Shown here piece after piece: positions 1 through 13,119 of a stretch of 64,000 nt of DNA. The stretch comes from Selaginella tamariscina. Lineage: Eukaryota; Streptophyta; Lycopodiopsida; Selaginellales; Selaginellaceae. The notes beneath the pieces were generated by a model. The model did no database searches. It was not told the origin of the DNA and was given only the letters and a program-made list of their open reading frames with translations. The stretch lies in assembly GCA_003024785.1 (NCBI GenBank), contig PUQB01000042.1, positions 430,220 to 494,219 on the forward strand, read 5' to 3'. How positions within the stretch are numbered: position 1 is the stretch's first letter; each line of letters opens with the position of its first letter. The translations under genes were made by a program, and so were the position numbers.

Positions 1-896
1 CTGTCCGGTATCCCAGTTACTAACATATGCAGCAGACATCGTGTTCCACGAGATGATGTTCCAGGCAGGGGCTCTCTCAAACGCATCTCTCGCCTTGGAC
101 AGGCACGACTTCTGTGTGTACGCCGCAATGAGTGCATTCCATGAGATCGAATCGCGTCGTGGGATTGTGTCAAAGACAGCCTTTGCCTCGTCGAGAAGCC
201 CATACTGTGAGAGTGCCTGGAGACCAGAGTTACACGAGACTATGCTCCAGTTCGGCATTCTCTCGAAAACCATCACTGCTTGCCACCAGTCTGAAGCCTC
301 CCCATAAGCTGCCATCATCGAGTTCCACAGACGACGTCTCTTTGTGGGGTATGATCGAAAAGATCCTTAGCCTTCCGGATATGCCCATTCTGGGCATATC
401 CCTTCATCATGGAGGACCACGAGACTGTGTCGTGTGCCGGCATTCTTCTGAAAGTCTTCTCCGTCTCCCGGAGACGATCATTTTGTGCATATCCGGCTAC
501 CAAGGTGTTCCACGATACCACATCCCGGTTGGGCATGTTCTCGAAAACCGACCTTGCCTTGTCCGTATGCCCGTTCTGGGTATACGTCCCGATCATGATG
601 TTCCATGTTAAACGGGTTCTCTCATTCATGCAATCGAAGACTTCCCGTGCATCTTCTGGGCTCCCACACTTTGCATACATTTGTAGAAGCTGGTTTGCAA
701 GGAAAGTCTTGTTTTGTACCTCGCTGGGAACAATACGTGCGTGTATCTTCCTACCTTGCCGGAGGTCTTTCCTCTCACCGCAACGTAACAAGAGTCTGTA
801 TAAGTGTATGCTGTCTCTCAGCTCAGGCTCTTCAAAATGACAATGCTTCCTTATGTTTACAACCATGAATCTGAACTGTCTTAACTGTGTCCTCAC
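1..896 (-). pseudogene. Pentatricopeptide repeat (PPR) protein, 5' part, frameshifted
   Basis: PPR proteins of this type bind organellar RNA and act in editing, splicing or stability. The frame from 896 to about 324 encodes a leader, then a short motif with LRQGRKIHARIV and FLANQLLQMYAKCG, then successive repeats with the signatures RDVVSWNTLVAGYAQN and HDTVSWSSMMKGYAQNG, all classic of plant PLS-type PPR proteins. Near position 324 the frame is lost by what looks like one missing base in a VSWN motif. The next frame continues with further repeats (RRDSISWNALIAAYTQ, WNIISWNTMSAAYV) to base 1. The gene runs off the window, so its C-terminal E/DYW domains cannot be seen. The wording of the repeats is very like Selaginella PPR proteins, which are extremely numerous. 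The frameshift is either decay or an assembly indel. Confidence 0.85.
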
Positions 897-931
897 TCAC
901 GGATTTAAGACGGTTTGCATCATTCTCTGAG

Positions 932-1328
932 CTACACAAGTCCACTTCCAATGTGTCCACAAAGCTTATATTTGCAGACACGAACTTTAAGATGTCTTCC
1001 CTCTCTAAACCTTAGAAACCGCAATTCTCCAAGCTTTTGGCGGGAAAAGCTGCAGTACGAGAGAGAAACGTACTGTAGTTCGCTTTCAAGAACATCGACC
1101 TCAAAGTCTTTGAAGGCGTTACCGGATAGATCCAATACTGATAACTTGGGTGCATTCACAGTCATCTTTATTGGAGAATCCCACCTGCTCGAAGCAGATT
1201 CAATGGAGAGCTGAGGGTCTCTAAGCTTTGATTCTCTATATTGAAACTAAGAGAATATATATCGGAGGCCTTGACACTCATCTCCCTCAACACAGGACAG
1301 CACTTGAGAATTCCCTCAAACCAGGTGC
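932..1328 (-). pseudogene. F-box/LRR-type protein fragment cut by a retrotransposon
   Basis: Reading leftwards from 1328, one frame gives WFEGILKCCPVLREMSVK followed by a stretch resembling NIENQSLETLS. After a small frameshift near 1210 another frame continues with IKMTVNAPKLSVLDLSGNAF and ELQYVSLSYCSF. These are the regular leucine-rich segments of plant F-box/FBD-LRR proteins, which supply substrate-recognition surfaces of SCF ubiquitin ligases. No F-box is visible because the 5' side ends exactly at the retrotransposon border at 1329. DNA beyond the other border (6298 onward) is AT-rich and shows no clear continuation. I call it a dead fragment; family assignment is moderate because only two or three repeats remain. 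Confidence 0.5.
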
Positions 1329-1516
1329 TGAAAGAGCAGATATATATTCAAAAATGTCAGATGTATTCAGCTACAAAAAAAACCTGCTTATATACAGGAG
1401 ACCTGTGCCATGTGGCACACATGTGACACATGGCACTGACACATGGGAGCCAGATCACCACCTATGTATCACTACGCATGTGTGTATATACACATGCATA
1501 TATATAGTATTTTACA
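1329..1516 (-). repeat. 3' LTR of the Ty3 element
   Basis: 188 bp, with TG at one end and CA at the other. It is unusually short for a plant Ty3 LTR. It shares the stretches GAGCAGATATATAT, CTGCTTATATACAGGAGACC and CTACGCATGTGTGTATATAC with the LTR at 6099-6293. Confidence 0.88.
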
Positions 1517-4500
1517 TTATCCCCCCTTTGCGGTTGTGTAGATAGTGATGGATCTAATGGTCCTGGATCTGTGTGAGCTGAACCATCTAAGGTATGACCA
1601 AATGTACTCAAAGAGTCTCGAACGACAAACCGTTTCATTTGAACCATGTGAACTATCTCAACCTCATGAGATCCCACCAACTGTACTTGATATACCTGAG
1701 GACCAACCTTTCGGAGTACTTGGTAGGGACCAAGCCACTTATGTAATAAACCAGTTGCAAGCCTAGGTGCAGTCAACTTGGGAAAATGTACCAGGACTAA
1801 GTCACTATCAGCAAAATCTGGTGGAATTTGATATCGTGCATTGTAAGAAGATTGTTACCGCATTTGAGCTCGACCAAGATGTTCAGCAGACTCTGCACGC
1901 AAAAGAGGCAAGACAACATCCAAATGTCGAGCCCACATTTTGCATCCTCGGCACGTGCCAAATTCGATGATAACCCCAATTCACTAGGCAACTTAAGATT
2001 ATATCCATACAATGCCTTGAATGGAAAGATACCAATTGAACTCTGAATGCCTGTTACATAAGCAAATCTTAAACATTGCAAATACCAATCCCAATCCGTG
2101 TGATTGAAGTTCACATACTTCGAGATCATACCCTTGAAGGTCCGATTCAATCGCTCCACCAAACCATCAGTTGTGGATGAACGGAGAGGCAAATGAATGT
2201 TTTACCCCTAACCTCTCACACAACACTTGGAATACCTCTGCAATGAAAGCGGGGCCATTGTCTGATAACATCCGCTCTGAACAAGAATGCTACAAAATTA
2301 TATTATCGAACAGAAACAAAGCTGTTAACATGGCAGTTGCATCTGGAAGAGCACCAACCTCCACCCATCGAGTTAAATAATCGGATACAACAATGATGTA
2401 TTGGTTACTGTGAGAAGAACGTGGAAAAGGTCCCATTAAATCCACTACAATTAACTCAAAAGGGCGAGAGACATTGATGGATTCCAACACCCCCATGGCC
2501 CGAGTCGTAGAGGAATTCCGAGTTTGACAAGTGGAACAGCTTTGAATATACCTGATCACATCACCATGCATGCTGGGCCAATAAATGATCAGCGCAGCTT
2601 CTCCAACACTCATTGGTGACCAAGATCCCAATTCTACATGCACAAATTTAAGGAAGCTCACACAAGGATTTCGACTAGCTCCCGTCTATGCATCCGATGA
2701 CCTCCAACAATAGGTGAATCATGATATGCTCGAAGAAGGTGTGGAACATATGTAGAGGGTACAGCCAAACGCCATCTGTCCTCTGGATTTGTCCCAATAA
2801 AATACAATAAACCATCCTGAAGTCGAAACTGAGCATGATATTGTCGAAACCGAGGTTCGGAAGACGGATTGCAAACGCATCGCGTAATTGCCTCGTCCAT
2901 GGTTCATGTTTTTGAGCATCCTGCCACTGTTCCAAGGATGGTAAGTCGGCATCGAATACCTGAGGGGCTTGTATCAAACCGAACGCTGCAGCTACTGCAT
3001 GAGCAGGCAAAGTGGAATCGAGAGGGGTGCTCGAGAAAGTGCATCCGCATCCACCATTGTTCGCCCAGGCCTGTGCACCACCTTAAAGTTATATACCTGG
3101 AGACGTAATGCCCATCTGGCTACACGACCCACTAAATTCTTCCGTTTTAATAAGGAAGTGACAGCAGCATGATCACACTCCAAAAGTGTTTCACTCCCAT
3201 GTAAGTAGGCATGAAGTCGTTCAAAACCCCAAACAGCAGCAAGGCATTCTTTTTCAGTAGTGGAATAATTCCGCTCAGCCGGCGTGAGTACTCGACTAAT
3301 GTAAGCCACCGGGTGTCGAATTGAAGAATCCACAGCATCAGTTTGCATCAATACACCACCAATACCAACATCTGAGGCATCTACTCGTAAAATGAACGGA
3401 CGAGTAAAATCTGGGTATTGAAGCAATGGTGGAGTTGTCAGGAACTCTTTTAACTGGTCAAATGCCTGCTGACACCTGCGAGTCCACCTGAAAGATACCT
3501 GTGGATGAACTAACTCCCGAAGAGGGGCAGTTCGATCAGTGAGATGATCGATGAATCGACCCAAGTACTGCACCTTGCCCAAGAAACGCTGGACTTCCTG
3601 TACTGTACGGGGACGAGGGAACTCTCGAACAGCTCGCAACTTCATTGGATCCACCTGTAAACCCTCTCGAGATATACGGTAACCCAAGTAAGTGGTGTCG
3701 GTCGAACCAAACACACACTTTTCAAGTTTCAACTTCAGGCCAACTTCTCGAAATCGATCAAGAACGCGCCGTACATCACGAATGTGATCCTCCCAAGAAC
3801 CAGACCCATGAATGAGCACATCGTCGATAAAATCGGCAGTGATATCAGGCATATCGGAAAGAAGCTCATCCATCATGCGTTGAAAGGTGGCAGGAGCTGA
3901 AGTCAATCCAAAAGGCATGACCAAAAACTCGTAAAGACCAAATGGTGTCCGGAAGGCCGTTTTTGGAATATCCTCCTCAGCCATAGGAACCTGCCAATAT
4001 CCTGATGCCAAATCCAACTTAGTAAACCATCGACTCTGACCCAAACGATCTAATAGATCGGCAGAGTTCGGAAGTGGATAGACATCTTTGATGGTAACAT
4101 CGTTAAGAGGTCGGTAATCCACACAAAATCGTAGAGATCCATCAGGCTTGGGAACCAAATGAGGTTCACATGCCCATGGACTCCGTGATGGACGACACAC
4201 CTTTACCAATCATATCAGTAACAGCTGTTCGCATGGCTGATAACTCTTTGGTGACCTGCGTCGAACCGGGACTTTGAAAGGCTTTGCATTGCCGTGGGTA
4301 TACAGTGTCGAGTCTTCACACGTGCACCTTGGGACAGATCAAATTTGAACAAACTTGCATACTGTGCTTAAGTTGTTCGATGCATGTGCTCGATACTCAG
4401 GTGACGGATCCGGCATTTGAACCTGTTGAGATGAACACCACCCCAAGACCGGAATCAAAGGAGCTGTATGCGTGATACAAACAGCAACAAGCTTCTCTGG

Positions 4501-4900
4501 ACGTAAAGGAACAGACTGCAAGACACAGACTCCAAGCGTAATACAGGAGGAGAGAGTGAAAAATCACACATACCTTTCGACTGCTTTAACCAATCACATC
4601 CCAGAATATGTCAAAGACCTGGGAAGGGACAACCCTAAGAGACCCAGAGGGAAACTTACGTTGGCACCCAAACCAGCGTAGTCGAAGTGGTGTACTGTGA
4701 TACTGCACGAGACTGCCCATTACCATATAAAATGTGCAAGACCTTATCTGCACGTCTTAAGGGTAATGAGCACCGATGCGCTAGAGTAGTTATGGAAGAC
4801 ATACTGGATCCTGTATCCACAAGCACTGTGACTGAAAGATCATTCACTCGTGCAGAAAATGTGAAAACTGGATGATCTGGTGGAACTTGCAAACCTTGAT
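1462..4900 (-). pseudogene. Ty3 pol: protease, RT, RNase H, integrase
   Basis: Reading leftwards, the protease active site LVDTGSSMS lies near 4790. Reverse transcriptase occupies about 4209-3480, with FTKLDLASGYWQVPM, PFGLTSAPATFQRMMD and the catalytic FIDDVLIHG (a YxDD variant). RNase H follows (FILRVDASDVGIGGVLMQ, TTEKECLAAVW) and ends near 2992. The integrase region has a His/Cys zinc-binding segment (SCSTCQTR), a core segment (IVVSDYLTRWVE) and, at 1776-1690, a C-terminal segment (LGPYQVLRKVGPQVYQVQL). No chromodomain is evident. Frame changes near 4650, 2990, 2660 and 2190 break the polyprotein, so it is not functional as read. Confidence 0.88.
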
Positions 4901-5039
4901 ATGCATAGCGGAAAAAGCATGGAGGTGAAGTCTCCATCGCACGGGATCCCTCCGTCGCCCGTACGATTACTGGTTTTCCGCAACAGATCCACTGCAAGAG
5001 AGGCTTCATCATCTGGAAGCTCATCATCAGACATAATGG

Positions 5040-6046
5040 CCGCCACAGGCACACCATCCGGAACATATGGTCGCCAGCCTGGATGTGGTGGACGCCAATC
5101 AGGATACACATCGCATGCCCGCCAAGTATGTCCAGGCGCCCAACAGGCCCAACAATGAACTTGATTGGGTCGACCTGCATTGTTCCGATTCCTCCTGTCA
5201 CGAATCCGTGGATTTTGACCACCACGGGCAGGAACTGGAGCAGGTGCAGGACGATTTCGTGGAGGTGGTCCACGGGGTGGGCCCCGAGGTCGACCACGAA
5301 AGGCTTGCGTGCGGGCACATATGCAGCAGCATCAACCTCCATTGGATCAGCACGCTGAACAAGAGGAGCAGGTAACCCAAGGGGACACGGCCCTCACCAG
5401 GCACCAACTCAAAACGTTGAGCTAGTGCAAAAGCTTCCTCCAATGTGGTAGGACGAAGAGCCCGAACGAATCGAACAAGTTCGGGTCGCATAGTTGGCCA
5501 TAACATACCGAGCTTAATAGGCTCAGGCATGTTAGGATATGCACGCCGAACTAAATCCCCGAACCTAATACTGAACCGCATAACAGACTCACCAGGATGT
5601 TGTCGTATCGCATGCAGTTGTTGGAAAGCATCATCTGAATCCTCAACTTTGCCAAACGTACGTTTGAGGCATTCCGTTAACCGATTACTATTGGCTTGAA
5701 TCTCCGCAGCCAATCCATTATACCACTTGAGCGCAGGGCCTTCCAAACATGTAGGGAATTCTCTGAGAGCACGGGCCTCATCCCAACCATGGTAACGAAC
5801 AATGACTTGGAAATGATCAAACCAGTGGTATACATCATCTCCCGGATCACCACAAAAAGATCGGGGTCGAACCCTCGGATTTGTGGCCTGTGAAGAAGAT
5901 GAAGGAGTACTAGAAGCAGATCCCCCGGCATGAGGCTCAGACGGGGAAGAGGAGGACGGACCCTCAACAAAGCGCTCCAACAACTTAGTTTGTGCATCAA
6001 TAGCAGTAGCAATAATGCTAAAAGCCGTCTCCATGTTCATTGTCAT
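5040..6046 (-). pseudogene. Ty3 gag (capsid and CCHC knuckle)
   Basis: From the ATG at 6046 the frame encodes a leader and then a retrotransposon Gag core (VYHWFDHFQVIVRYHGWD, ALKWYNGLAAEIQ, PGESVMRFSIRFGDLVRRAYP). It shifts frame near 5400. A zinc knuckle, CWACWAPGHTWRAC, is readable near 5150 in the shifted frame. Gag would package the element RNA. The gene directly follows the 5' LTR at 6099-6293. The first bases after that LTR (TTGGTGGAGAAGTTGGG) are the expected primer-binding position but do not match the common initiator-Met site. Confidence 0.82.
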
Positions 6047-6098
6047 GGAAACAAGAAAAGAAAAGGCGGAAGAAAGGAATACCCAACTTCTCCACCAA

Positions 6099-6293
6099 TG
6101 AAAGAGCAGATATATATAAAATGTCAGATGTATTAGTACAAAAAACCCTGCTTATATACAGGAGACCCTGCCACGTGGCACACATGCACACGTGGCGCTG
6201 ACACATGGGGCCAGATCACCACCCATGTGTCACTACGCATGTGTGTATATACACATGCGTATATATAGTATGTTATATATTACGTATCTTACA
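6099..6293 (-). repeat. 5' LTR of the Ty3 element
   Basis: 195 bp and similar to the LTR at 1329-1516 apart from small indels. It is followed on its outer side by GTGC, the 4-bp target duplication. Confidence 0.88.
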
Positions 6294-6297
6294 GTGC

Positions 6298-8929
6298 CAG
6301 ATATCAAGCAATTCACTTAATCAAGTGATTACCTCACTTTAAAACTTTGGTAGAATAAATGTTTTTAATTTTAATTTTATCAAGGATTCGTTAATTAAGT
6401 GGTGATTTCACTTAACAAGTGGTTACACAAGTTGAAGGTAATTCATTAATCAGTGGTTAATTCATTTTAGTTCTAAGAAGACATCCAAAAACATGAAATG
6501 ATATAATAACAACTTAGGATTTTATTATTTACTATTACTGCAACACTTTGAATTATTAATTATAATATTTTATATTTTTATTATGAGTAAAATTGCTAAT
6601 CAGACTTATTATACAACAAAGCTATTTATTAAACTTATTACAGGCAAAATTGATCATCAAACTTAAAGATAATAATAAATAATGAAGAAAATTAAATCAA
6701 ATAAAGTTGATCAATTAAAAATAATAAAAGAGTTTATTATTATTATTATGTTCACCATATTTATTATACAAAGTTGTTCATTAAATTTATAAGTTGTTTA
6801 TTAAATTTATTCACCAAACAACATTGTTAATTATAATAGTATAAAATTTATTATTTACAATAAAATCTTATATAATAAGTTAGCACTTGTGTGTGTTTGT
6901 GTGTCTTTAAAGCCCCATCAACAACCATTAATTTTAAACCCATGTGGCACTATTATCATGCATAACCATGCATGGTATGAATGCTTAAAGGTAAGAGTAA
7001 AATCATTAAATTAATATAATAACTAAATTAAAGGTCTAATTTAAGAATAAATTTATTAAGTTAAAGATAAAAAGCTGGTTAAGATATATTAATTAATAAA
7101 TTATTATTAAATAATTAAGTTCACCAATAATGAATATGTGTGATAATCTTAATCTATTTGTCACGAACGCTCCATCAGCAGCTATTTAAATCTTATTTAT
7201 GACTATCTTAAATTATTTTAATAATATCCAACCTAAATCTTATCCAACATGCCATTTTAAATCTTAAATATTTTAATTCTTAAACATCTGTCATTAACGC
7301 AATGTGAATAATAATAACTTAAAAGTTAGGTTAATCAGATATGTAATAATTTGAGAGAGTTAAAGAGAAAATTATCAATTAATATTTAATAACTTAATAT
7401 AATAAGAGAGAGAATTCCATATATTATTACATATACACTTTTGTAAGTAAGGATAATAACAAGGTAAAGATTTTTAAATAACTAAATGTAATTAAGCTTA
7501 TGCATAGGTTAAAGATTTGACTTAAATATCAATGTAAGAGTTTAAGGATAAATCACAATTAGGTTAAAGATAATAATTGAGTTAAGAGTAAATTTATTAA
7601 ATTAAAGATAATAATTAGGTTAAGTATTAATAACATAGCATTAATAGTTATGTTCATGCAAAGTAAAATCACTATAATTGGGTTAAGGATAAAACTTATA
7701 AAATTAAAAATAATAACTCAATTAAAGATCAATAAACTCACCAAGTTAAACATAATAACTGGGTTAAGGTTACAGTTCAACTTAAGAATAAATGCATTAA
7801 GTTAAAGATATTAATTAAGTAAAGTACTAATAACATAACATTAATAATTATGTTCATGCAAAGTAAATCACTATATAACTCATAAGGTTAAAAAAATAAC
7901 TCAATTAAAGATTTAATAAACTCACCAAGTTAAACATAATAACTCAGTTAAGAGTCCCTTCAAAGCCTGGGTAGTCCAATTTAGATACAAATTCATTAAG
8001 TTAATAATAATAAGAATGGTTAAATAAAAGCCTAACATAAGAGTTGAAGGATAAACTCATTATTTACGAATAACAAGAATGGTTAAATAAAAGCCTAATG
8101 TCAATTTAGATACAATTCATTAAGTTAATAATAATAAGAATGATTAATAAAAATCTAACATAAGAGTTGAAAGATAAATTACAATAACAAGAATGATTAA
8201 ATAAAAGCCTACATAGAAGTTAAAGGATAAATTCTTATATTACGAATAACAAGGGTCTAACTTAAGAATGAACTCACCAAATTAAGGAAATTTAACTTCA
8301 AATAAACTTACTAGGTTAATAAAGTTAATGCTTAAAATAAATTCACCAAGTTAAAAATAACATTAAATTAATGATAATTAAATTTACCATGTTAAATATA
8401 ACAATCGAATTAAATATTTATTAATTAATAAATTATTATTAAATAATTAAGTCTACTAACATTGGGCATGTGTCCTAATAAACACTAAATTCACCACATT
8501 TATTATAAGACTTATAAAAAGAAGATTATGCTTTTATAATAGGATAAAAAAATCTCTTTAATAAGAAAAAATTTATACTGAATAATAATTTAAAAGTTAA
8601 CTATATTATATTTTCACTAAATCAAGTTGAAGATATTATAAATTAAGTTGTAGATTTAGTTATAATGAATTATAAATTATAATAAATCGAATTAAATATT
8701 GATCAAGAACAAAATAAAAATAGACTTTAATAAGTTAAGGCGCGTGTTTTATATATAACTTATCCGGACTGTATTAATGTAAATCCTGTTAAGAGAGATT
8801 ACTAACCTCTTGGTAGAGAAGAATCAAACTCTAGTCTTCCATTTTATAGAATGCAAGCCGTCGTAATCAAGTTTTATTTAAACATATCATAATTATGAAG
8901 TTAAACAATCTTAACTTCGTTCATATACT
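6298..8929. other. AT-rich spacer with degenerate repeats, no gene
   Basis: About 2.6 kb of very AT-rich DNA without a supportable coding region. It is dominated by variants of GGTTAAAGATAATAA and AAGTTAAAGATAAT. The clearest structure is the tandem duplication listed at 7619-7957. At 8000-8270 three copies of a unit containing AAGAATGGTTAAATAAAAGCCT occur. Confidence 0.7.
7619..7957. repeat. Tandem duplication, about 190-bp unit
   Basis: Two diverged copies, about 7619-7775 and 7813-7957, share TTATGTTCATGCAAAGTAAA, ATAACTCAATTAAAGAT and AATAAACTCACCAAGTTAAA in the same order. This is an AT-rich satellite-like local duplication. Confidence 0.7.
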
Positions 8930-9051
8930 TCAATTTAGTTTGCTGGTTTTACCTGTAGTTTCAGACCATATCTGTCCAAAAACTCTCATTTGCTCATTTG
9001 ATGCTCCAATCACCTGTCAATAATTTCATAAAACTCTTTCATGCATGGGCA

Positions 9052-9089
<38 letters not shown>

Positions 9090-11087
9090 ATTGCATGTGT
9101 AGAGAGAGAGAGAGAGAGAAGAGAGAGATCTTGCAGTGGCCCCAATGCAACTCAATATATTTGAATTATATCAGATGAAGGACAAAGAAAGCCCTTTCTT
9201 ACCTTCAACTCACGAGCATTGAATGACGATCCTAAAAGCGATGACACAACCTCTTCATTTCCTGATCCATACTCGTATAATGCACATGCAAGCTACACGT
9301 AGAAAGCATACATTTATGATGTGTGACATGTGTGTGTGTGTGTGTAAAGTTAGTTGTTATTTACCGAGAGTATAGTTTCATGAATTTGATCACTGCTACC
9401 AAGTACATGAACTCTGCATAACATGATTGGATTTAGTTATTATTTAAACATATGTATAGTATATATAACGTAATTAATTGTACCTCTCTCTCAGATTAGA
9501 GATTAATCTCTTGGCTTCTACATAATACGGCATCGTGCTAGCGACCAGATGACTAAAAGATCAAGTAGCCATTCCTGATGCCATTTGGCCTGTAATAAAC
9601 AAGGAGCGTGTGTGTGTGCGCGTGTGTTGTCAAGACATACAACAATACCTCATCTGTAAACTGCTTAGCAACTTCAAGAACTCTCTCATTGATGCACTCT
9701 CCATATCCTTTAACTTCAACACACAGGAGCAGTCCAAGAGCATTAAGGCTAACCTGCATATATATATCCATCACGTACACACGACGCGCGCACACACACA
9801 CAGAGTGAAATTACCGGAAACAGGTCCTTCTCATCTCGTTCACGATCACCCATTCCGCATATCAAAAATTCTCAAGGCATTTTCAAGTGAACTCTTTTCT
9901 TCAGATTCTAAATGACATATAGCCAAATGCCACCAGTGATGACTATACCTGTAAACAAAGCATTATAAACGCGTGCGTGCGTGCGTGTAACTTACAAGAG
10001 GATCCACAATCTTCCCAGGACTCTGCATTACACTCCATAAACTTAATAGCCTCCTTAAAACTGTTGCTTTCCTGAAGGACGTGACACATCTGAAACACCA
10101 AAACCAACTAAGAGTCGCATACATATTATCGTATATGTATGCCATACGACCATACACACATATATATGCATATGCGTGTGTAAGGAGGCAAACACAGGTT
10201 CCGTGCCTGTGAATGGTAAAAGTGCGCACCGCATGTTGAGCCCAGACATCGTTCTTTTCAATAGAGAGGGCTTTTCTTGCTGCAGTATCGGCTTCTTCCT
10301 TCTACCCTGTTCAACCAGTGCAAAAGCCATCATCCCATACATACGGGCTTTCAATATTCTCGTGCACGCTTGCAATGCATCGTTATATATGTAAGTAATA
10401 ACATACAATACAACAAACTTTATATCCACTTACTTGAGAGGCAAATTTGAGCATCATATCTGACCTGCCCCTGGCGAAAGCAAGCACTTGAGCTCGTTTC
10501 AGTGACACTAAATCGCGAGGAAACTTTTCCAGTATCTGGGGAAATATATATAATATATATATATTATATATGGGTGCATATTCATTACCTCGGAATGAAC
10601 AGAGAGGGCTTTATCAAAGGAGTCCTCCGAGGGTTGTCTCCAAAGCTTTAGAAACTAAACGCTCGTAGTCGGTGGCCTTGTCCTAATGTGTGAAGTATAT
10701 TACGACGTTGTTGTGCGTGCGTGTGTTCATGCTTCATATAATTGATTATAGTACCGCATTATAGCTTGGATTGATGCAGATATTGTTTGGTAGTTGCAGG
10801 ATCCAGCTGGCATATACCAAGCTGCAAGAGAGTTTGCTAGAACACAATTCTCATCTTCCTGCACTGCTTGAAGAATTATCTTCTTCCTGGATCCATAATT
10901 CAACCCTATAATTAACTGGTAATCTGTTTATATATAATATAATTACCAGACCTGTAATTAACTTTATATACAAATATATAAATATAATTACAACCTGTTG
11001 ATAAAATTCATTCAGAAATTTGATACACTCATCCGAGTTAGTGTGAACCAAATATCCCCATTTATCTTTCTTCATCTCTTCTTGCAT
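8930..11087 (-). CDS. TPR-containing TTC38-like protein
   Basis: Multi-exon gene on the minus strand with introns of about 40-80 nt, several holding CA/TG repeats. Exon 1 starts at the ATG at 11087 (DKWGYLVHTNSDECIKFLNE). Later exons give VLANSLAAWYMPAG, ILEKFPRDLVSLKRAQVLAF, ALSIEKNDVWAQHAV, CHVLQESNSFKEAIKFM, HHWWHLAICHLE, VSLNALGLLLCVE and finally VIGASNEQMRVFGQIW, ending at TGA (8930). This order and wording match the conserved eukaryotic tetratricopeptide protein 38 family, of unknown biochemical role. Single-base frame breaks are visible near 10300, 9870 and 10630, so the copy is either decaying or the sequence has indels. Confidence 0.82.
9052..9125. repeat. CA and GA microsatellites in a TTC38 intron
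   Basis: A (CA)n run followed by a (GA)n run. On the minus strand this gives a TC/TG-rich intron between the last exons of the TTC38-like gene. Similar repeats sit in many introns of this gene and of the neighbouring RDR1 gene. Confidence 0.85.
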
Positions 11088-11248
11088 TTTTGATACTTAC
11101 AAGAAACCCTAAACCTATTTATGTGTATTACAATATATAATGGATATAATCTCCTTATAGAGCGTGTGTAGATATATTTGGCCGCCAGACGTTTAAATAT
11201 AACATGGAATATTATTTGGCATATGCTTGAATATACAGTCAACTACAG

Positions 11249-12483
11249 TCAACTCAAGACAGTCAAACCCAGTCGTCTCTTCCGGCGTTTGATGTGCAAC
11301 AGCCGATCATGGACGACCCAAGGGAAGCTTAAGAGCTGCTCTTCGCGACTGATTGTGGATCTTATATGAGGATCGTATGTAACATGGTACCACGCTGATG
11401 CCTTGGCGTACATATCCTCGCCGGTCTCCTCGCCCTCATCGAACCATCCCCTCGCCTCCTTCACCAGCGCCTTAGCGCGCAAGAACAACTCGGTCCTTGG
11501 CGTCCTGCTGCCTCCTCCTGTAGTATCTCGACAGGCTGCGGATGTTACCACTCATAATCTCCGCTTCAGTCACGTTATAGTGATTCAGAAGACCCACAAG
11601 CTTCTCATTGTAGCATTCCTTGTGAAACATCGCTTCCTGCACATGCCTCTCATAGCCATCCACGACGAGATCCTCATCGAATTCTCGCGAGTAAGGGAGC
11701 TCCACACGTCCCTGGAAGCTATGGTCCTTAACAGATCTATACAGCTTCCCGATGATCCGCTCGGATTTGTACGATGGTTTGTCTTCTTTCTCCATGAAGT
11801 CCGGGAATGTCCGAGCTCGGAGCTTCGGAGGGATACTTGCAGGAACACCAGTCTTGGGAAATCAACTGCTATAGAAAAGAGTTTGCTAAGTCCATACACT
11901 TCGGATCATTTGCCTGCATCTTTGATGCATCTCCAAGGGCCAGGTGAGAGTTTGCTATCATCCCGAGGTTTGCCACTTGTCATGTGGTCCACGAAGAACT
12001 TGGTGATTTCCTGCATATGTATACACATATTTACATATGTGTGTGTAGATTGAGAACGTACCTGAAGGGTGACAGAATGGTCAAGCTCCACGGCCTTGGC
12101 AGCCTCGTAGTTCATCGGCTCAGCTCTCGAGTGAGGAATAAGGTCTTTGTCCCAACTAACAAAGTACAAGTCCCCATCTAAATCACCTCCTGAGCACTCG
12201 TTTGGGTGCGGTCTGCAGTGTCATATCATGTTAACTATGTGTTTTCTTAAACTCTAAACTCTCTACCTTGGTCCTTGCTGTGGGAAAACAACACAATCAA
12301 CCATGTGGTGTAGCTCGGGAACATCTATAGCTCGAAGTACCAGAACATCCCCTGGGTGAAGACATGGATTCTTTGCAACTACAACGCGTCCTTCCAACAC
12401 GAAGGCTTTGTCACTCCCCGTAACTCCCCTATCGTAATGAACTTGCTCTTCCAGAAGGTAGTACTCGCTCCCTGCCAAACAAC

Positions 12484-12516
<33 letters not shown>

Positions 12517-12795
12517 GAGGAGTGTTTCCATTGTTATTACTTCTATTATCTACACGTATACATCACTCTGCGTGCGTGTGTGTTTATATATAAGCTGTTG
12601 TTATTGATAACGATCGATATGTGAAAATTGCTGCAATGAGAGAAGAGAGAGATGGTACTACTCGCTCCCTGTCAAACAACATGTGCGTGTGTGTGTGAGA
12701 GAGAGAGAGGTGATAGTACTCGCTCCCTGTCAAAAAACATGTGTGTGTGAGAGAGAGAGAAAGAGAGAGATGGTAGTACTCGCTCCATGTCAAAC

Positions 12796-12856
<61 letters not shown>

Positions 12857-13055
12857 CAGAGAGAGAGACAGATGGTAGTACTTGCTCTGTCAAACAATGC
12901 ATTGTGTGTGAGAGAGAGAATGGTAGTACTCGCTCCCTGTCAAACAACGCGTGTGGTAAGAGAGAGAGATGGTAGTACTCGCTCCCTGTCAAACAACGTG
13001 TGTGTGTGTGTCTGTATGTGAGAGAAGAGATGGTAGTTCTCGCTCCCTGTCAAAC

Positions 13056-13119
<64 letters not shown>

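Larger units (their letters stand above)
1329..6293 (-). mobile_element. Ty3/gypsy LTR retrotransposon, full length but frameshifted
   Basis: Two similar LTRs bound the element (1329-1516 and 6099-6293). On the minus strand each begins TGTAA and ends TTTCA. The 4-bp sequence GTGC lies directly outside both ends (1325-1328 and 6294-6297), a plausible target duplication. Next to the left LTR, on the minus strand, a purine tract (AAAGGGGGGATAA) fits the polypurine primer site. Gag, a CCHC knuckle, protease, reverse transcriptase, RNase H and integrase follow in Ty3 order on the minus strand, broken into several frames. The LTRs differ by substitutions and small indels, so the insertion is not very recent. 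Confidence 0.9.

Noticed and set aside
11403..12053. Long plus-strand frame opposite RDR1
   Set aside because: It is antisense to conserved RDR1 exons and shows no recognisable domain.
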